Notes under the pieces: model-generated | What the model was told of the DNA's origin: nothing | The model's input: only the letters and a program-made list of their open reading frames with translations | The model's database searches: none | Source: Caulobacteraceae bacterium | Lineage (GTDB): Bacteria; Pseudomonadota; Alphaproteobacteria; Caulobacterales; Caulobacteraceae | DNA: 39,679 nt | Direction of reading: 5' to 3' | NCBI GenBank assembly: GCA_019748095.1 | Contig: JAIEQA010000029.1 | Span: forward strand, 1 to 39,679 | Part shown: one piece after another, positions 15,496 through 23,406 of the stretch | Position numbering within the stretch: the stretch's first letter is position 1 | Layout of the letters: each line of letters starts with the position of its first letter | Translations under genes and position numbers: made by a program

Positions 15496-15974
15496 GCGTG
15501 ATTATCCGCAAGGTCCACACGGCTCTTCATCGCCAGTACCAGAAGGCCGGCGGTATCCCGGTCGGGGAGGCGATCGAACAGGCCGAGGGCAATCTGGTCG
15601 GCCTGACCGAGGAGTGTCTGGCCCGAATCGATGAGTCGATCGAGCTCATTGCCCGGATGACGGTGGACCCGCACCGGAAGCCCCCGACAAAAGACCTGCG
15701 GCAGGCCCATGCCCTGATCAACGACATGCTTGCGCTCTGCGCCGTGATCGACATGCCGGCCCTTGTCGATGCGCTCTATGCGGCCGCTCGCCTGGTCGCC
15801 AGCCTCATCGAGACCGACTACTGGCTGGATGGAGCCCTGACCCCGGCCGTGAATCTGCTTCGTCTGACGCGGCGCGGGGCGGTGAGCCCGGAGGATCTGG
15901 AACAACTGATCCTCGGAATTGATCAGTGCGGGGAGCGAATCAGTCGTCACGCGCGGGTGGATCAGGCCGGCTAG
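15492..15974 (+). CDS. cheE: Chemotaxis-operon protein (CheE position)
   Basis: A 160-residue, predominantly helical, soluble protein with no known catalytic motif. It starts at ATG 15492, overlapping the CheYIII stop, and is the last gene of the chemotaxis operon. The name comes from gene order in Caulobacter crescentus, where cheE ends the cluster. Notable segments are AEGNLVGLTEECLARIDESI and the KDLRQAHALINDMLALC helix. The compact hairpin GACCCCCGGGGTC just after the stop (15977-15989) might serve as a terminator, but it has almost no loop and no T-tract. Confidence 0.78.
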   Translation: MSVIIRKVHTALHRQYQKAGGIPVGEAIEQAEGNLVGLTEECLARIDESIELIARMTVDPHRKPPTKDLRQAHALINDMLALCAVIDMPALVDALYAAARLVASLIETDYWLDGALTPAVNLLRLTRRGAVSPEDLEQLILGIDQCGERISRHARVDQAG

Positions 15975-16012
15975 TCGACCCCCGGGGTCCGAGGGATGTC
16001 GTACGCACTTCT

Positions 16013-16046
16013 GCTTACTTCTCCGTGCCGGTGCGAATGAGTAAGC
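16013..16046. promoter_or_regulatory. Inverted repeat upstream of a FixJ-like regulator gene
   Basis: GCTTACT (16013-16019) and AGTAAGC (16040-16046) form a perfect 7-base inverted repeat with a 20-base spacer, 47 bases before the start of the response-regulator gene. The A+T content is higher than in the surroundings. A LuxR-type regulator binding its own promoter would fit, as would a weak hairpin terminator for cheE. The repeat is seen; the role is inferred. Confidence 0.35.
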
Positions 16047-16092
16047 TTCGCAACAAGGTGTGTTTCGATCAGCAGGACGACAGGAGCGACGT

Positions 16093-16716
16093 TTGAACGC
16101 CTCGGTCGTGGTGATTGATGACGACCCGGCCGTGCTGGCATCGCTGGAAGCGGTGTTCGAGACCGCCGGCCATGTTGTGCACGGGTTTTCGTCGGCCCTG
16201 GCCTTTCTTGACCGGATGGCCGATCTGCCAATGTCGTGTGTGGTCACCGATCTGCGCATGCCGGTGATGGACGGCCTCGGCCTGCTTGCGGCGCTCAACG
16301 AACGCCCGCCTCCGGTGTGGCCGGTCGTCGTCATCACAGGCCATGCCGAGGTCTCCGACGCGGTCGGCGTCATGCAGGCCGGAGCCTGTGACCTGCTGCT
16401 GAAACCCTTTCCGCCCGGGCAGCTTCTGGCGGCGGTCCGGAACGCGGGTGCCCGCCGGATGATCGACGCCACCGAGACCGTGGACCGGATCGCCGCCCTC
16501 TATGCCGGACTGACGGCGCGGGAACGGCAGGTGGCCGAACAGCTGGTGTCCGGTGCCAACAGCCGGGCCTGCGGCGAGGCCCTGGGGATCAGTCCGCGGA
16601 CCGTCGATGTCTTCCGGGGACGGATCCTGAGAAAGATGGGCTTTTCCAGCACGACGGCCCTGTCCAGCGCCCTGGCCGGCCTGCGTCCCCCGGGCCGGTC
16701 CGAACCCCGCTCCTGA
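16093..16716 (+). CDS. FixJ/LuxR-type response regulator (first paralogue)
   Basis: A 207-residue two-domain regulator. The receiver has an acidic triplet (VVIDDDP, 9-11), phosphoacceptor Asp53 (VVTDLRMPVMDG), Thr82 (ITGHAE) and Lys104 (LLKPFPP). A LuxR-type helix-turn-helix follows (about 145-200: LTARERQVAEQL, ISPRTVDVFRGRI). I chose TTG 16093 because CAGGAG lies seven bases upstream; a GTG at 16060 would add 11 residues with no good ribosome-binding site. It is clearly paralogous to the regulator at 17952 and flanks the same histidine kinase. It is probably a DNA-binding output of that kinase; the targets are unknown. Confidence 0.9.
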   Translation: MNASVVVIDDDPAVLASLEAVFETAGHVVHGFSSALAFLDRMADLPMSCVVTDLRMPVMDGLGLLAALNERPPPVWPVVVITGHAEVSDAVGVMQAGACDLLLKPFPPGQLLAAVRNAGARRMIDATETVDRIAALYAGLTARERQVAEQLVSGANSRACGEALGISPRTVDVFRGRILRKMGFSSTTALSSALAGLRPPGRSEPRS

Positions 16717-16864
16717 ATCGGACACCGCCGCCCCGCGTAGATAGTTTTACCTAGGACGCAAATTCGCTCTAGCTTTGGCGGGCGGGACGGGTTGGCTAGG
16801 GCAACCGAGGCAGTAACCGGCGCGGAAAAACAAGAACGGACAGCCGTTCGGCGAGGAGACACGG

Positions 16865-17965
16865 GTGGAAGCAGCTTTCGCCAGGAGCGTCCTGATCGAC
16901 GTCCCCATGGCGATCGTCGCGGTCGATGCGACGGGCACCGTCCGGAGCTTCAATCCGGCGGCCAGCTCGCTGTTCGGCCCGACCCTGACCCTGAGGCCGG
17001 CGGTCCGGATCGACTCCCTGATCGAGGGCCTGCGTCTGCCGTCCTCCCTGGCCGAGGACGCCCTTGTCCGGTTCAATGCCGGGACTCCTGCGCCGGGCCC
17101 GGGCGGCGCGTTGCGCGCGCGGGGCGCAGGGGGTGACCCGGTGCCGGTCGAGATCCGGCTGGCGGTCTTCCCGGTCCGCGATGAGCCCTACCTGACCCTT
17201 TTCATCACCGACGTGAGCGCCCGGTTGGCGGCGGGGGCGGCCATCGCGGACCTGCACCAGCAGGTCACCCGGAACTGGCGGCTCAACTCCCTCGGCGAGA
17301 TCGCCTCAATGCTGGCGCATGAGCTCAACCAGCCCCTGTCGGCCGTGGCCAACTTTCTGGACGCGGCCCGCACCCTGGCCGGGCGTGAGCCGGCGGACCG
17401 GTCCCGGATCGTCCACTTCATCGCCTCGGCGGAACAGCAGGCCCATCGGGCCGGCGATGTGATCCGTCGCCTGCGCGCCCTGCTGGCCCGGGACAGCGGG
17501 TTTCATGCGCCCGAGGTCGTGGCCGAGGTCGTGGCCGAGATCCTGCCGATCCTCACCCTTTCCGCGCGCGGGACCGATGCGGAGATCGTCGTCGATGTCC
17601 CGGATCGCCTGGGGGTTCGCTGTGATCGGGTCCAGCTTCAGCAGGTGTTGATGAACCTCGTCCGCAATGCCGTCGATGCCCCGGCCAACGACCGGCGGCG
17701 GCGCATTCTGATCACGGGGGCGGCGATCGATGGCGGCGTGCGCCTGACGGTCCAGGACAATGGTCCGGGGATTGCGCCCCACCTCCGGAACCGCCTGTTC
17801 ACGCCCGTCGCCAGCACCAAGCCGGCGGGCATGGGGCTGGGCCTGTCCATCTGCCGCACGATCGTGGAGGCGCACGGGGGCGCGATCGAGGTGGTGCCGG
17901 GCACCCTCGGCGGGGCGGCCTTCGCCTTCACGGTCATCGACGGGGACGCCCATGCCCAGGGGTAG
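16865..17965 (+). CDS. PAS-domain sensor histidine kinase (FixL-like architecture)
   Basis: A 366-residue soluble kinase. An N-terminal PAS domain (about 8-118: IVAVDATGTVRSFNPAASSLFG, ending LTLFITDVSARL) is followed by a dimerisation/phosphoacceptor helix with His152 in MLAHELNQPLSAV and a HATPase domain with N box QVLMNLVRNAVDA, DNGPGIAP and GMGLGLSIC. No membrane helices are present. I see no convincing haem-binding His in the PAS domain, so oxygen sensing like FixL should not be assumed. GTG 16865 has GAGGAGA eight bases before it. Its 3' end overlaps the second regulator gene by 14 bases, so the kinase and that regulator are translationally coupled. Confidence 0.9.
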   Translation: MEAAFARSVLIDVPMAIVAVDATGTVRSFNPAASSLFGPTLTLRPAVRIDSLIEGLRLPSSLAEDALVRFNAGTPAPGPGGALRARGAGGDPVPVEIRLAVFPVRDEPYLTLFITDVSARLAAGAAIADLHQQVTRNWRLNSLGEIASMLAHELNQPLSAVANFLDAARTLAGREPADRSRIVHFIASAEQQAHRAGDVIRRLRALLARDSGFHAPEVVAEVVAEILPILTLSARGTDAEIVVDVPDRLGVRCDRVQLQQVLMNLVRNAVDAPANDRRRRILITGAAIDGGVRLTVQDNGPGIAPHLRNRLFTPVASTKPAGMGLGLSICRTIVEAHGGAIEVVPGTLGGAAFAFTVIDGDAHAQG

Positions 17966-18566
17966 GGTCATTGTGATCGACGATGATCCGGCGGTCCTGG
18001 CCTCGCTGGAGGCCATGCTGGCCGTGGCCGGGTTCGAGGTCGTGGTGTTCCGGTCGCCCCGGGCCTTTTTCGCCGCCCTGGACGCGCTCGCGCCCGGCTG
18101 TGTGGTAACGGATGTCCGTATGCCGGAGATCTCGGGCCTGGCCGTGGTGGAGCGGCTGAGGGCGTCCGGCCGCGGCGGCTGGCCGGTGGTCATGATCAGC
18201 GGCCATGCCGATGTGCCGATGGCGGTGGACGCGATGAAGGCGGGGGCCAGTACCTTTCTGGAAAAGCCCATTGCCCCGCCGGCCCTGGTCGAGGCCATCA
18301 CGGCCGCCGTTGCGGCGCGGGCCCCCGGAGGGGCAGGGCCGGGTGACGACGATGAGGACCCGCGTCTTCGCACCCTGTCCCGCCGGGAGAGCGAGGTCCT
18401 GGCGCATCTGGTCAAGGGGGCGAGCAGCAAGGCCGCCGCCCAGCTTCTGGGGATCAGTCCCCGCACCATCGATGTCTTCCGGGCCAATATCCTGCGCAAG
18501 ACCGGGGCCCCGAACATCGCGGCGCTGGCGACCCTGATGGCCCGGAGCTCGCGGTTCCGGACCTGA
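17952..18566 (+). CDS. FixJ/LuxR-type response regulator (second paralogue)
   Basis: A 204-residue receiver plus LuxR helix-turn-helix protein. Key residues: acidic triplet DDD at 10-12 (VIVIDDDP), Asp54 (VVTDVRMPEISG), Ser83 in the switch position (MISGHAD) and Lys105 (LEKPIAPP). The DNA-binding part spans about 138-195 (LSRRESEVLAHL, ISPRTIDVFRANIL). It shares the opening VIDDDPAVLASLEA with the regulator at 16093, which shows a duplication. The start ATG lies inside the kinase gene, 14 bases before its end. This is probably the direct partner of the kinase. Confidence 0.9.
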   Translation: MPRGRVIVIDDDPAVLASLEAMLAVAGFEVVVFRSPRAFFAALDALAPGCVVTDVRMPEISGLAVVERLRASGRGGWPVVMISGHADVPMAVDAMKAGASTFLEKPIAPPALVEAITAAVAARAPGGAGPGDDDEDPRLRTLSRRESEVLAHLVKGASSKAAAQLLGISPRTIDVFRANILRKTGAPNIAALATLMARSSRFRT

Positions 18567-18622
18567 CCCGGGCCGGGAAGGGGGGCTTTGCCGATCGCAG
18601 CCGGTGAGGCCATGATGGCCCC

Positions 18623-19405
18623 ATGCTGATCAATGGCCTGCCCCCCACCGAGAGCGATCTCCACTATCTCGCCCTGGTCAACTACGGGGCCTACACCGCC
18701 TTCCGGATCGAGGCTGGAGGCGTCCGGGGTCTTGACCGGCATCTGGCCCGGCTGGAGGCCTCTGCGATCGAACTGTTCGGCGAGCCGGTCGGCGAGGACG
18801 AGTTTCGCTCCCTTCTCCGTGTGGCGGTGGCGGACCGCCGCGACGCCTGGCTGCGCGTCAGCCTGTTTTCGCCCGAGATCTGGCCCCGGACCCCGTCGGC
18901 CCGAATCCGGCCCAAGGTCATGACGGTGGTGTCCCCGCCGCCCCCGCCGCTGGCCACCCGGGTCCGTCTTTGCGTCCAGACCTATGGCCGGGATCAGGCC
19001 CATTTGAAGCATATGGCCACCATGGGTCTGATCCACGCCCGCCGGATGGCCCGGGAGGCCGGGTTTGACGATGCCCTGTTCGCGGACGCCGAAGGCCTGA
19101 TCTCCGAAGGACCCTCGTGGAACATCGGCTTTCTGGCCGGCGATACGGTGGTCTGGCCGCAGGCCCCGATGCTGGCGGGCGTGGCCCAGTCGCTGATCCA
19201 GGACCATCTGGCCGAGGTCGGGCTGTCGGGCGTCAGCGAACCGGTCACCGCGGCCGATCTTGGCCGGTTCGACGGGGCCTTCTTCTGCAACAGCGCCACC
19301 CCGGCCTGCGCCGTGACCGCCATCGACGCGCGGCGCTTCACGCCGGACGACCGCCTTGGGCGGATTGCGGCGGCCTGGTCGGCGGCACCGGTTCAGGGGA
19401 TCTGA
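18623..19405 (+). CDS. Class IV PLP-dependent aminotransferase family protein
   Basis: A 260-residue fold-type IV aminotransferase/lyase relative (the family of branched-chain and D-amino-acid aminotransferases and aminodeoxychorismate lyase). The PLP-binding Lys is probably Lys129 in AHLKHMATMG, and Glu162 in LISEGPSWNIGF matches the conserved EgxxsN segment. Near the end, FFCNSATPACAVTAID corresponds to the family's phosphate-binding region. The substrate cannot be decided from sequence alone. Only the ATG at 18623 is in frame with the fold start. It stands alone between the two-component genes and coaD, 56 and 75 bases away. Confidence 0.8.
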   Translation: MLINGLPPTESDLHYLALVNYGAYTAFRIEAGGVRGLDRHLARLEASAIELFGEPVGEDEFRSLLRVAVADRRDAWLRVSLFSPEIWPRTPSARIRPKVMTVVSPPPPPLATRVRLCVQTYGRDQAHLKHMATMGLIHARRMAREAGFDDALFADAEGLISEGPSWNIGFLAGDTVVWPQAPMLAGVAQSLIQDHLAEVGLSGVSEPVTAADLGRFDGAFFCNSATPACAVTAIDARRFTPDDRLGRIAAAWSAAPVQGI

Positions 19406-19480
19406 GGCAAGCGCGGGGAGGAGACAGCAAAACCGACCGGTGCTAGACCGGGGCCAGTATCCTCGGGGACGGAAAACGCC

Positions 19481-19969
19481 ATGCGCATCGGGCTTTACCC
19501 CGGAACCTTCGATCCGATCACCAACGGCCACCTGGACATCATCGGCCGGGCCGTGAAACTGGTCGACCGTCTCGTCATCGGCGTCGCCCAGAACGACGAC
19601 AAGGGCCCGCTGTTCACCACCGCCGAGCGGGTCGAGATGGTCCGGGCCGAGGTTGATCGTCTGGGGGCCGACATCCAGGTCCAGCCCTTCTCGACCCTGC
19701 TGATGCATTTCGCCGAGAGCCTGGACGCCAATGTCATCGTCCGGGGTCTGCGGGCCGTCGCTGACTTCGAATACGAGTTCCAGATGACGGCCATGAACCA
19801 GCGCCTCAATAGCGACATCGAGACCGTGTTCCTGATGGCCGATCCGCGCCACCAGGCCATCGCCTCGCGACTGGTCAAGGAAATCGCCCGGCTGGACGGT
19901 GCCATCGACAGTTTCGTCAGCCCCGCCGTCGCCGCCGCCGTGCGCGACCGCGTCAAACGTCAGCCCTGA
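19481..19969 (+). CDS. coaD: Phosphopantetheine adenylyltransferase
   Basis: A 162-residue CoaD that catalyses the fourth step of coenzyme A synthesis, making dephospho-CoA from 4'-phosphopantetheine and ATP. The nucleotidyltransferase motif is clear: GLYPGTFDPITNGH with the TxGH histidine at about 17, together with RGLRAVADFEYEFQM and the end motif ISSRLVKEIA in the form IASRLVKEIA. Length and start are normal for the family. A small hairpin (CCGGT-GCTAG-ACCGG, 19437-19451) lies in the leader; its GCTAGACC resembles the Caulobacter -10 pattern, but no clear -35 was found. Confidence 0.97.
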   Translation: MRIGLYPGTFDPITNGHLDIIGRAVKLVDRLVIGVAQNDDKGPLFTTAERVEMVRAEVDRLGADIQVQPFSTLLMHFAESLDANVIVRGLRAVADFEYEFQMTAMNQRLNSDIETVFLMADPRHQAIASRLVKEIARLDGAIDSFVSPAVAAAVRDRVKRQP

Positions 19970-19981
19970 CAGGACCCCGCC

Positions 19982-20854
19982 TTGAAGATCACGCCGCTCG
20001 CCCTCGCCGCCGCCCTGACCCTGATGACCGGGGCGGCCTCCGCCCAGACGGCCCCCGCCGCCCCCGCAGCTTCGCCGGGAGACTGGCGCACGGTCGCGCC
20101 GGAAAACCTGCTGGTGATCGACACGACCAAGGGCCGGATCCTGGTCGAACTGGAACCCCGCGCCGCCCCGGGCCACATCGCGCGGATCCGCACCCTGGCC
20201 GATCAGGGCTTCTATGACGGGCTGAAGTTCCATCGCGTTCTGACCGGCTTCATGGCCCAGACCGGGGACCCGCTGGGCACGGGCGCCGGAGGGTCCGATC
20301 TGCCCGACATCGCCGGGGAATTCAGCTTCCGTCGGGGTCGCGACGCCGGCTTCGCCCGGATCGAGGGCGGGGCCCCGACCGGAATCGTCGGCCTGGTCGG
20401 CTCCCTGCCGGTCCAGACCCAGCCCGATGCCCAGATGATGGTGACGGCCGATTTCCGCACCAGCGCCGGGGGCCTGTTCTGCACCGGCGTGGCCGGTATG
20501 GCCCGCGCCGGTTCGCCCGACAGCGCCAACAGCCAGTTCTTCCTCATGATGGCCCCCAATGCGGTGCTGAACGGCAACTACACCGCGTTCGGCCGGATCG
20601 TCTCCGGGCTGGAGGTGGTCGGGATGCTGAAGCCCGGGCCCGAAAGCGCCGACGGAGCCGTCACGGTCGATCCGGACCTGATGACCCGGGCCCGCACCGC
20701 TGCTGCCCTGCCCGAGGCGGAGCGTCCGGTGGTCCGCGTGCTGGACGCCCGCTCTGCCGCATTCCAGGCCCGGGTCGCAGAGACCCGCGCAGCCAGGGGT
20801 AATGCCTTTACCGTCTGCGACGTCCAGCCGGTCGTCGAGATTTCCGGGGGATGA
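19982..20854 (+). CDS. Exported cyclophilin-type peptidyl-prolyl isomerase (first of tandem pair)
   Basis: A 290-residue periplasmic cyclophilin that would catalyse prolyl cis-trans isomerisation in exported proteins. TTG 19982 gives a proper signal peptide (KITPLALAAALTLMTGAASA, cleavage before QTA). The catalytic core shows KFHRVLTGFMAQTGDP with Arg85 and Gln93, and SANSQFFLM. An insert carries a Cys (GGLFCTGVAGMAR), and there is a C-terminal extension of about 60 residues with another Cys (FTVCDVQ); these two could pair in the oxidising periplasm. It follows coaD by 12 bases, and its stop overlaps the next cyclophilin (ATGA). The family is certain; the client proteins are unknown. Confidence 0.9.
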   Translation: MKITPLALAAALTLMTGAASAQTAPAAPAASPGDWRTVAPENLLVIDTTKGRILVELEPRAAPGHIARIRTLADQGFYDGLKFHRVLTGFMAQTGDPLGTGAGGSDLPDIAGEFSFRRGRDAGFARIEGGAPTGIVGLVGSLPVQTQPDAQMMVTADFRTSAGGLFCTGVAGMARAGSPDSANSQFFLMMAPNAVLNGNYTAFGRIVSGLEVVGMLKPGPESADGAVTVDPDLMTRARTAAALPEAERPVVRVLDARSAAFQARVAETRAARGNAFTVCDVQPVVEISGG

Positions 20855-21804
20855 CCATGACCGTGTCCGCAGCCGATGTCCGCCCGGTCCGGTATGCCCG
20901 GTCCCGGACACGCCGTCTGCCCCTCCTCGCCTGTCTTCTCGCGCTGGCGGCCGTGCCCGGCCTCGCCCGGGCCCAGGCCCCGAGCGGGGTGATCCCCGCC
21001 GCACCGGTCTATGGTGCCGCCGACTGGCGCCCGGTTCCGGCCGAGAATCTACTGGTCATCGACACCAACCGGGGCCGCATTCTGGTCGAGATGACCCCGG
21101 AGGTGGCCCCCTTGCATGTCGAGCGGATGCGGGTGCTGGCCCGCCGCGCCTTCTTCGACGGCATTGTCTTTCACCGCGTCATCGATGCCTTCATGGCCCA
21201 GACCGGCGATCCCCTGGGCACCGGGGACGGCCAGAGCCCCTTTCCCGACCTGAAGGCCGAGTTCACCTTCCGCCGTGGCCCGGAGACGCCGTTCGTCCCG
21301 GTGGCCGAACCGGCCGGAGCCATGCTGGGCTTTCTCAACGCCCTGCCGATCCACACCCAGCCCACGGCCCTGATGGCCACCACGGCCGACGGCCGCGTCC
21401 ACGGCTGGGGCACCTATTGCCCGGGCGTGGCCGGCATGGCGCGCGACGAGGCCAATGACAGCGCCAACAGCCAGTTCTTCCTGATGCGACAGCCCTATCC
21501 GGCGCTGGACAAGCGCTACACAATCTGGGGGCGGGTCGTGTCCGGTCTGGAGGTCGTGCGGGCCATAAAGGTCGGCGACGGCGACAACGGTATGGTGAGC
21601 GTCGAGCCGGACCGGATGATCCGGGTCCGCATCGCCGCGGATCTGGCCGAGATCGACCGGCCTGTGGTCAATGTGTTGAACACCGGGTCCGCCGCCTTCC
21701 GCACCCTGATGGCCGGCGTGCGGACGGCGCGGGGCGCAGATTTTTCCGTCTGTGACATCGACCTGCCGGTTCAGGTCTCCGGGATGGGTGCCCCGGCGGT
21801 CTGA
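20851..21804 (+). CDS. Exported cyclophilin-type peptidyl-prolyl isomerase (second of tandem pair)
   Basis: A 317-residue paralogue of the preceding gene. Both mature proteins open with DWRxVxAENLLVIDTxxGRILVE, followed by VFHRVIDAFMAQTGDP (Arg109, Gln117) and SANSQFFLM. The Cys in WGTYCPGVAGMAR and the one in FSVCDID match those of the first copy. An N-terminal Arg-rich segment and hydrophobic stretch (LPLLACLLALAAVPG, cleavage near ARA) form the signal peptide; ATG 20857 is an alternative start. The 3' end overlaps the convergent ppx-type gene by 34 bases. Confidence 0.9.
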   Translation: MTMTVSAADVRPVRYARSRTRRLPLLACLLALAAVPGLARAQAPSGVIPAAPVYGAADWRPVPAENLLVIDTNRGRILVEMTPEVAPLHVERMRVLARRAFFDGIVFHRVIDAFMAQTGDPLGTGDGQSPFPDLKAEFTFRRGPETPFVPVAEPAGAMLGFLNALPIHTQPTALMATTADGRVHGWGTYCPGVAGMARDEANDSANSQFFLMRQPYPALDKRYTIWGRVVSGLEVVRAIKVGDGDNGMVSVEPDRMIRVRIAADLAEIDRPVVNVLNTGSAAFRTLMAGVRTARGADFSVCDIDLPVQVSGMGAPAV

Positions 21805-22892
21805 GCCGGGCGACGGTTCCGCTGGCGGCGGCGGCGTTGGGGCTGTCTGGCCTCGCGCATCTGCTGCAGCAGCAGGCCTTCGCGCAGACCCCGGTCGGCG
21901 ACCCGCACCCGTTCGCTGGGCCAGGCCCGCTGTACGGCCTCGAGGATGGCCGCCCCGGCCAGCACCAGATCGGCCCGGTCGGGACCGATACAGGCCTCGT
22001 CCGCCCGGCCGCGGGGTCCCAGCACTTTCAGCCGCTCCGCTGCCGCCTCGCATTCCGACCGCGTCATCCACAGGCCGTCGACCCGGTCCCGCTGATAACG
22101 CGGCAGGTTCAAATGCACGCCGGCCAGGCTGGTGATCGCACCGGAGGTTCCGACCAGATGTCCTCGGCCTTCGGCGAACAGGCGACGGAAGTCGGGGTCA
22201 TCGAAGGTGCCCAGAGACAGGGCCGATGTCATGTCGGCGACCATCGCCTCATACCAGGCCTCACCGGAGCCGTCGGGTTCGGGATGCCGTTCCGCAAGGG
22301 TGACCACCCCGAGGGGGGCCGACATCCACGAGACCGTCTTCATCTCGCGCCCGACCTTGCGCAGCCAGGACAGCTCGGTCGATCCGCCGCCGACATCGAT
22401 CACCAGCACCGCCTCGGCCAGGGGGTCGAACAGGTTCAGACAGCCCTCGACCGACAGTCGGGCCTCTTCCACCGGATCGATGATGCGCAGACGCAGGCCG
22501 GTGCCCTTCTGGACCCGTTCGACGAAGGCGGCTCCGTTTTCGGCGGCGCGACAGGCCTGGGTCGCTACGGCGCTGAGCCGGGCCGATTCGACACCGCGCC
22601 GGATCACCCGGTCGGCGCACAGGGCCAGGGCGTCATAGGCCCGGTCCATGGCGGCCGGATCCAGACGGCCGGTCCGCGACAGGCCCTCTCCCAGCCGGAC
22701 GATGCGGCTGAAGCTGTCGACCACGCGAAAGCCCTCGCGCGCCGGCCGTGCAATCAGCAGGCGACAGTTGTTGGTCCCCAGATCGAGGGCGCCGAAGACG
22801 GGGGCATCGCGGCCCGATCCGTCCCATATCGACGCCCTGCTGACCCGGGACCGCTCGTCGCGCCGGCGGGGCGCGGAGTCGGGTGCCGGCAT
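21771..22892 (-). CDS. Ppx/GppA-family phosphatase
   Basis: A 373-residue member of the exopolyphosphatase/guanosine pentaphosphate phosphatase family (ASKHA fold), which hydrolyses polyphosphate or pppGpp. Motifs: GALDLGTNNCRLLIA (phosphate 1), ATQACRAAENG, IDVGGGSTELSW and GTSGAITSLAGV. It is shorter than Ppx or GppA of E. coli (about 500 residues) and lacks their C-terminal HD-like domain, ending instead in a basic tail (RQPQRRRRQRNRR). I chose ATG 22892 because upstream sequence is low-complexity. Whether polyphosphate or pppGpp is the substrate cannot be told. It converges with and overlaps the cyclophilin gene. Confidence 0.88.
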   Translation of the reverse strand: MPAPDSAPRRRDERSRVSRASIWDGSGRDAPVFGALDLGTNNCRLLIARPAREGFRVVDSFSRIVRLGEGLSRTGRLDPAAMDRAYDALALCADRVIRRGVESARLSAVATQACRAAENGAAFVERVQKGTGLRLRIIDPVEEARLSVEGCLNLFDPLAEAVLVIDVGGGSTELSWLRKVGREMKTVSWMSAPLGVVTLAERHPEPDGSGEAWYEAMVADMTSALSLGTFDDPDFRRLFAEGRGHLVGTSGAITSLAGVHLNLPRYQRDRVDGLWMTRSECEAAAERLKVLGPRGRADEACIGPDRADLVLAGAAILEAVQRAWPSERVRVADRGLREGLLLQQMREARQPQRRRRQRNRRPAQTAGAPIPET

Positions 22893-23040
22893 GGGCCGAA
22901 CTTTCAAGTGGGCGCAGCCGTCACGGGCGCCCGTCGCGACCAGCCTAGCCCTGCGGACCCGTTCGCGCCAAGCCCATATGACCCGAAGATGAACGGGGCG
23001 ACCGACCTGTCGCTCAGGTGGCGGCCTGTATCCGGGCTGC

Positions 23041-23355
23041 ATGACCCGTTTCACGACTGCCAAATTCGGCCTCGGCCAGATCGTCCGTCACCGCCACGAC
23101 TCGTTCCGGGGCGTGGTGGTCGATGTCGATGCCGCCTATGCCGGGCCCGCGCACGAACCCGGGCCCGATCAGCGCGACCAGCCCTTCTACCGGGTGCTGG
23201 CCATGGGCATGGACTCCGGCTTTCTGGTCTATGCCGCCGAGGCGGTCCTGGAGCCGGACACGGACGTCGCACCGCTTTCCAGCACCGATCAGGCGCACTG
23301 GTTCAGCTTCGACAGCCAGGGCCGGATCGCCCCCCGGGCCCAGCCGATCCACTGA
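23041..23355 (+). CDS. hspQ: Heat shock protein HspQ
   Basis: A 104-residue HspQ/YccV-like protein (hemimethylated-DNA-binding fold). Typical sequence: TTAKFGLGQIVRHRHDSFRGVVVDVDAAY near the N-terminus, then QPFYRVLAM and VYAAEAVLEPD. In enterobacteria HspQ promotes degradation of mutant DnaA and acts as a specificity-enhancing factor for the Lon protease; the role here is inferred from family. It is divergent from the Ppx/GppA gene, with a 148-base gap that contains a perfect 12-base palindrome, ACGGGCGCCCGT (22923-22934). I could not identify a heat-shock promoter there. Confidence 0.9.
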   Translation: MTRFTTAKFGLGQIVRHRHDSFRGVVVDVDAAYAGPAHEPGPDQRDQPFYRVLAMGMDSGFLVYAAEAVLEPDTDVAPLSSTDQAHWFSFDSQGRIAPRAQPIH

Positions 23356-23406
23356 GCGCACCTTGGCCCTTTTACGACGGCCGGGCGGGCTCTAGACTGG
23401 TTCGAC

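Noticed and set aside
15977..15989. GACCCCCGGGGTC after cheE as a rho-independent terminator
   Set aside because: The loop is a single base and no T-tract follows; it is noted under cheE only.
16865..17965. Calling the PAS kinase FixL (oxygen sensor)
   Set aside because: The kinase core and partner regulators are FixL/FixJ-like, but I found no haem-ligand His in the PAS domain, so the oxygen-sensing name is not supported.
17306..21004. Minus-strand frame of 1232 codons
   Set aside because: It lies opposite the kinase, regulator, aminotransferase, coaD and cyclophilin genes, has low-complexity Gly/Asp/Arg-rich sequence, and no motif. Long antisense frames are expected with this GC3 bias.
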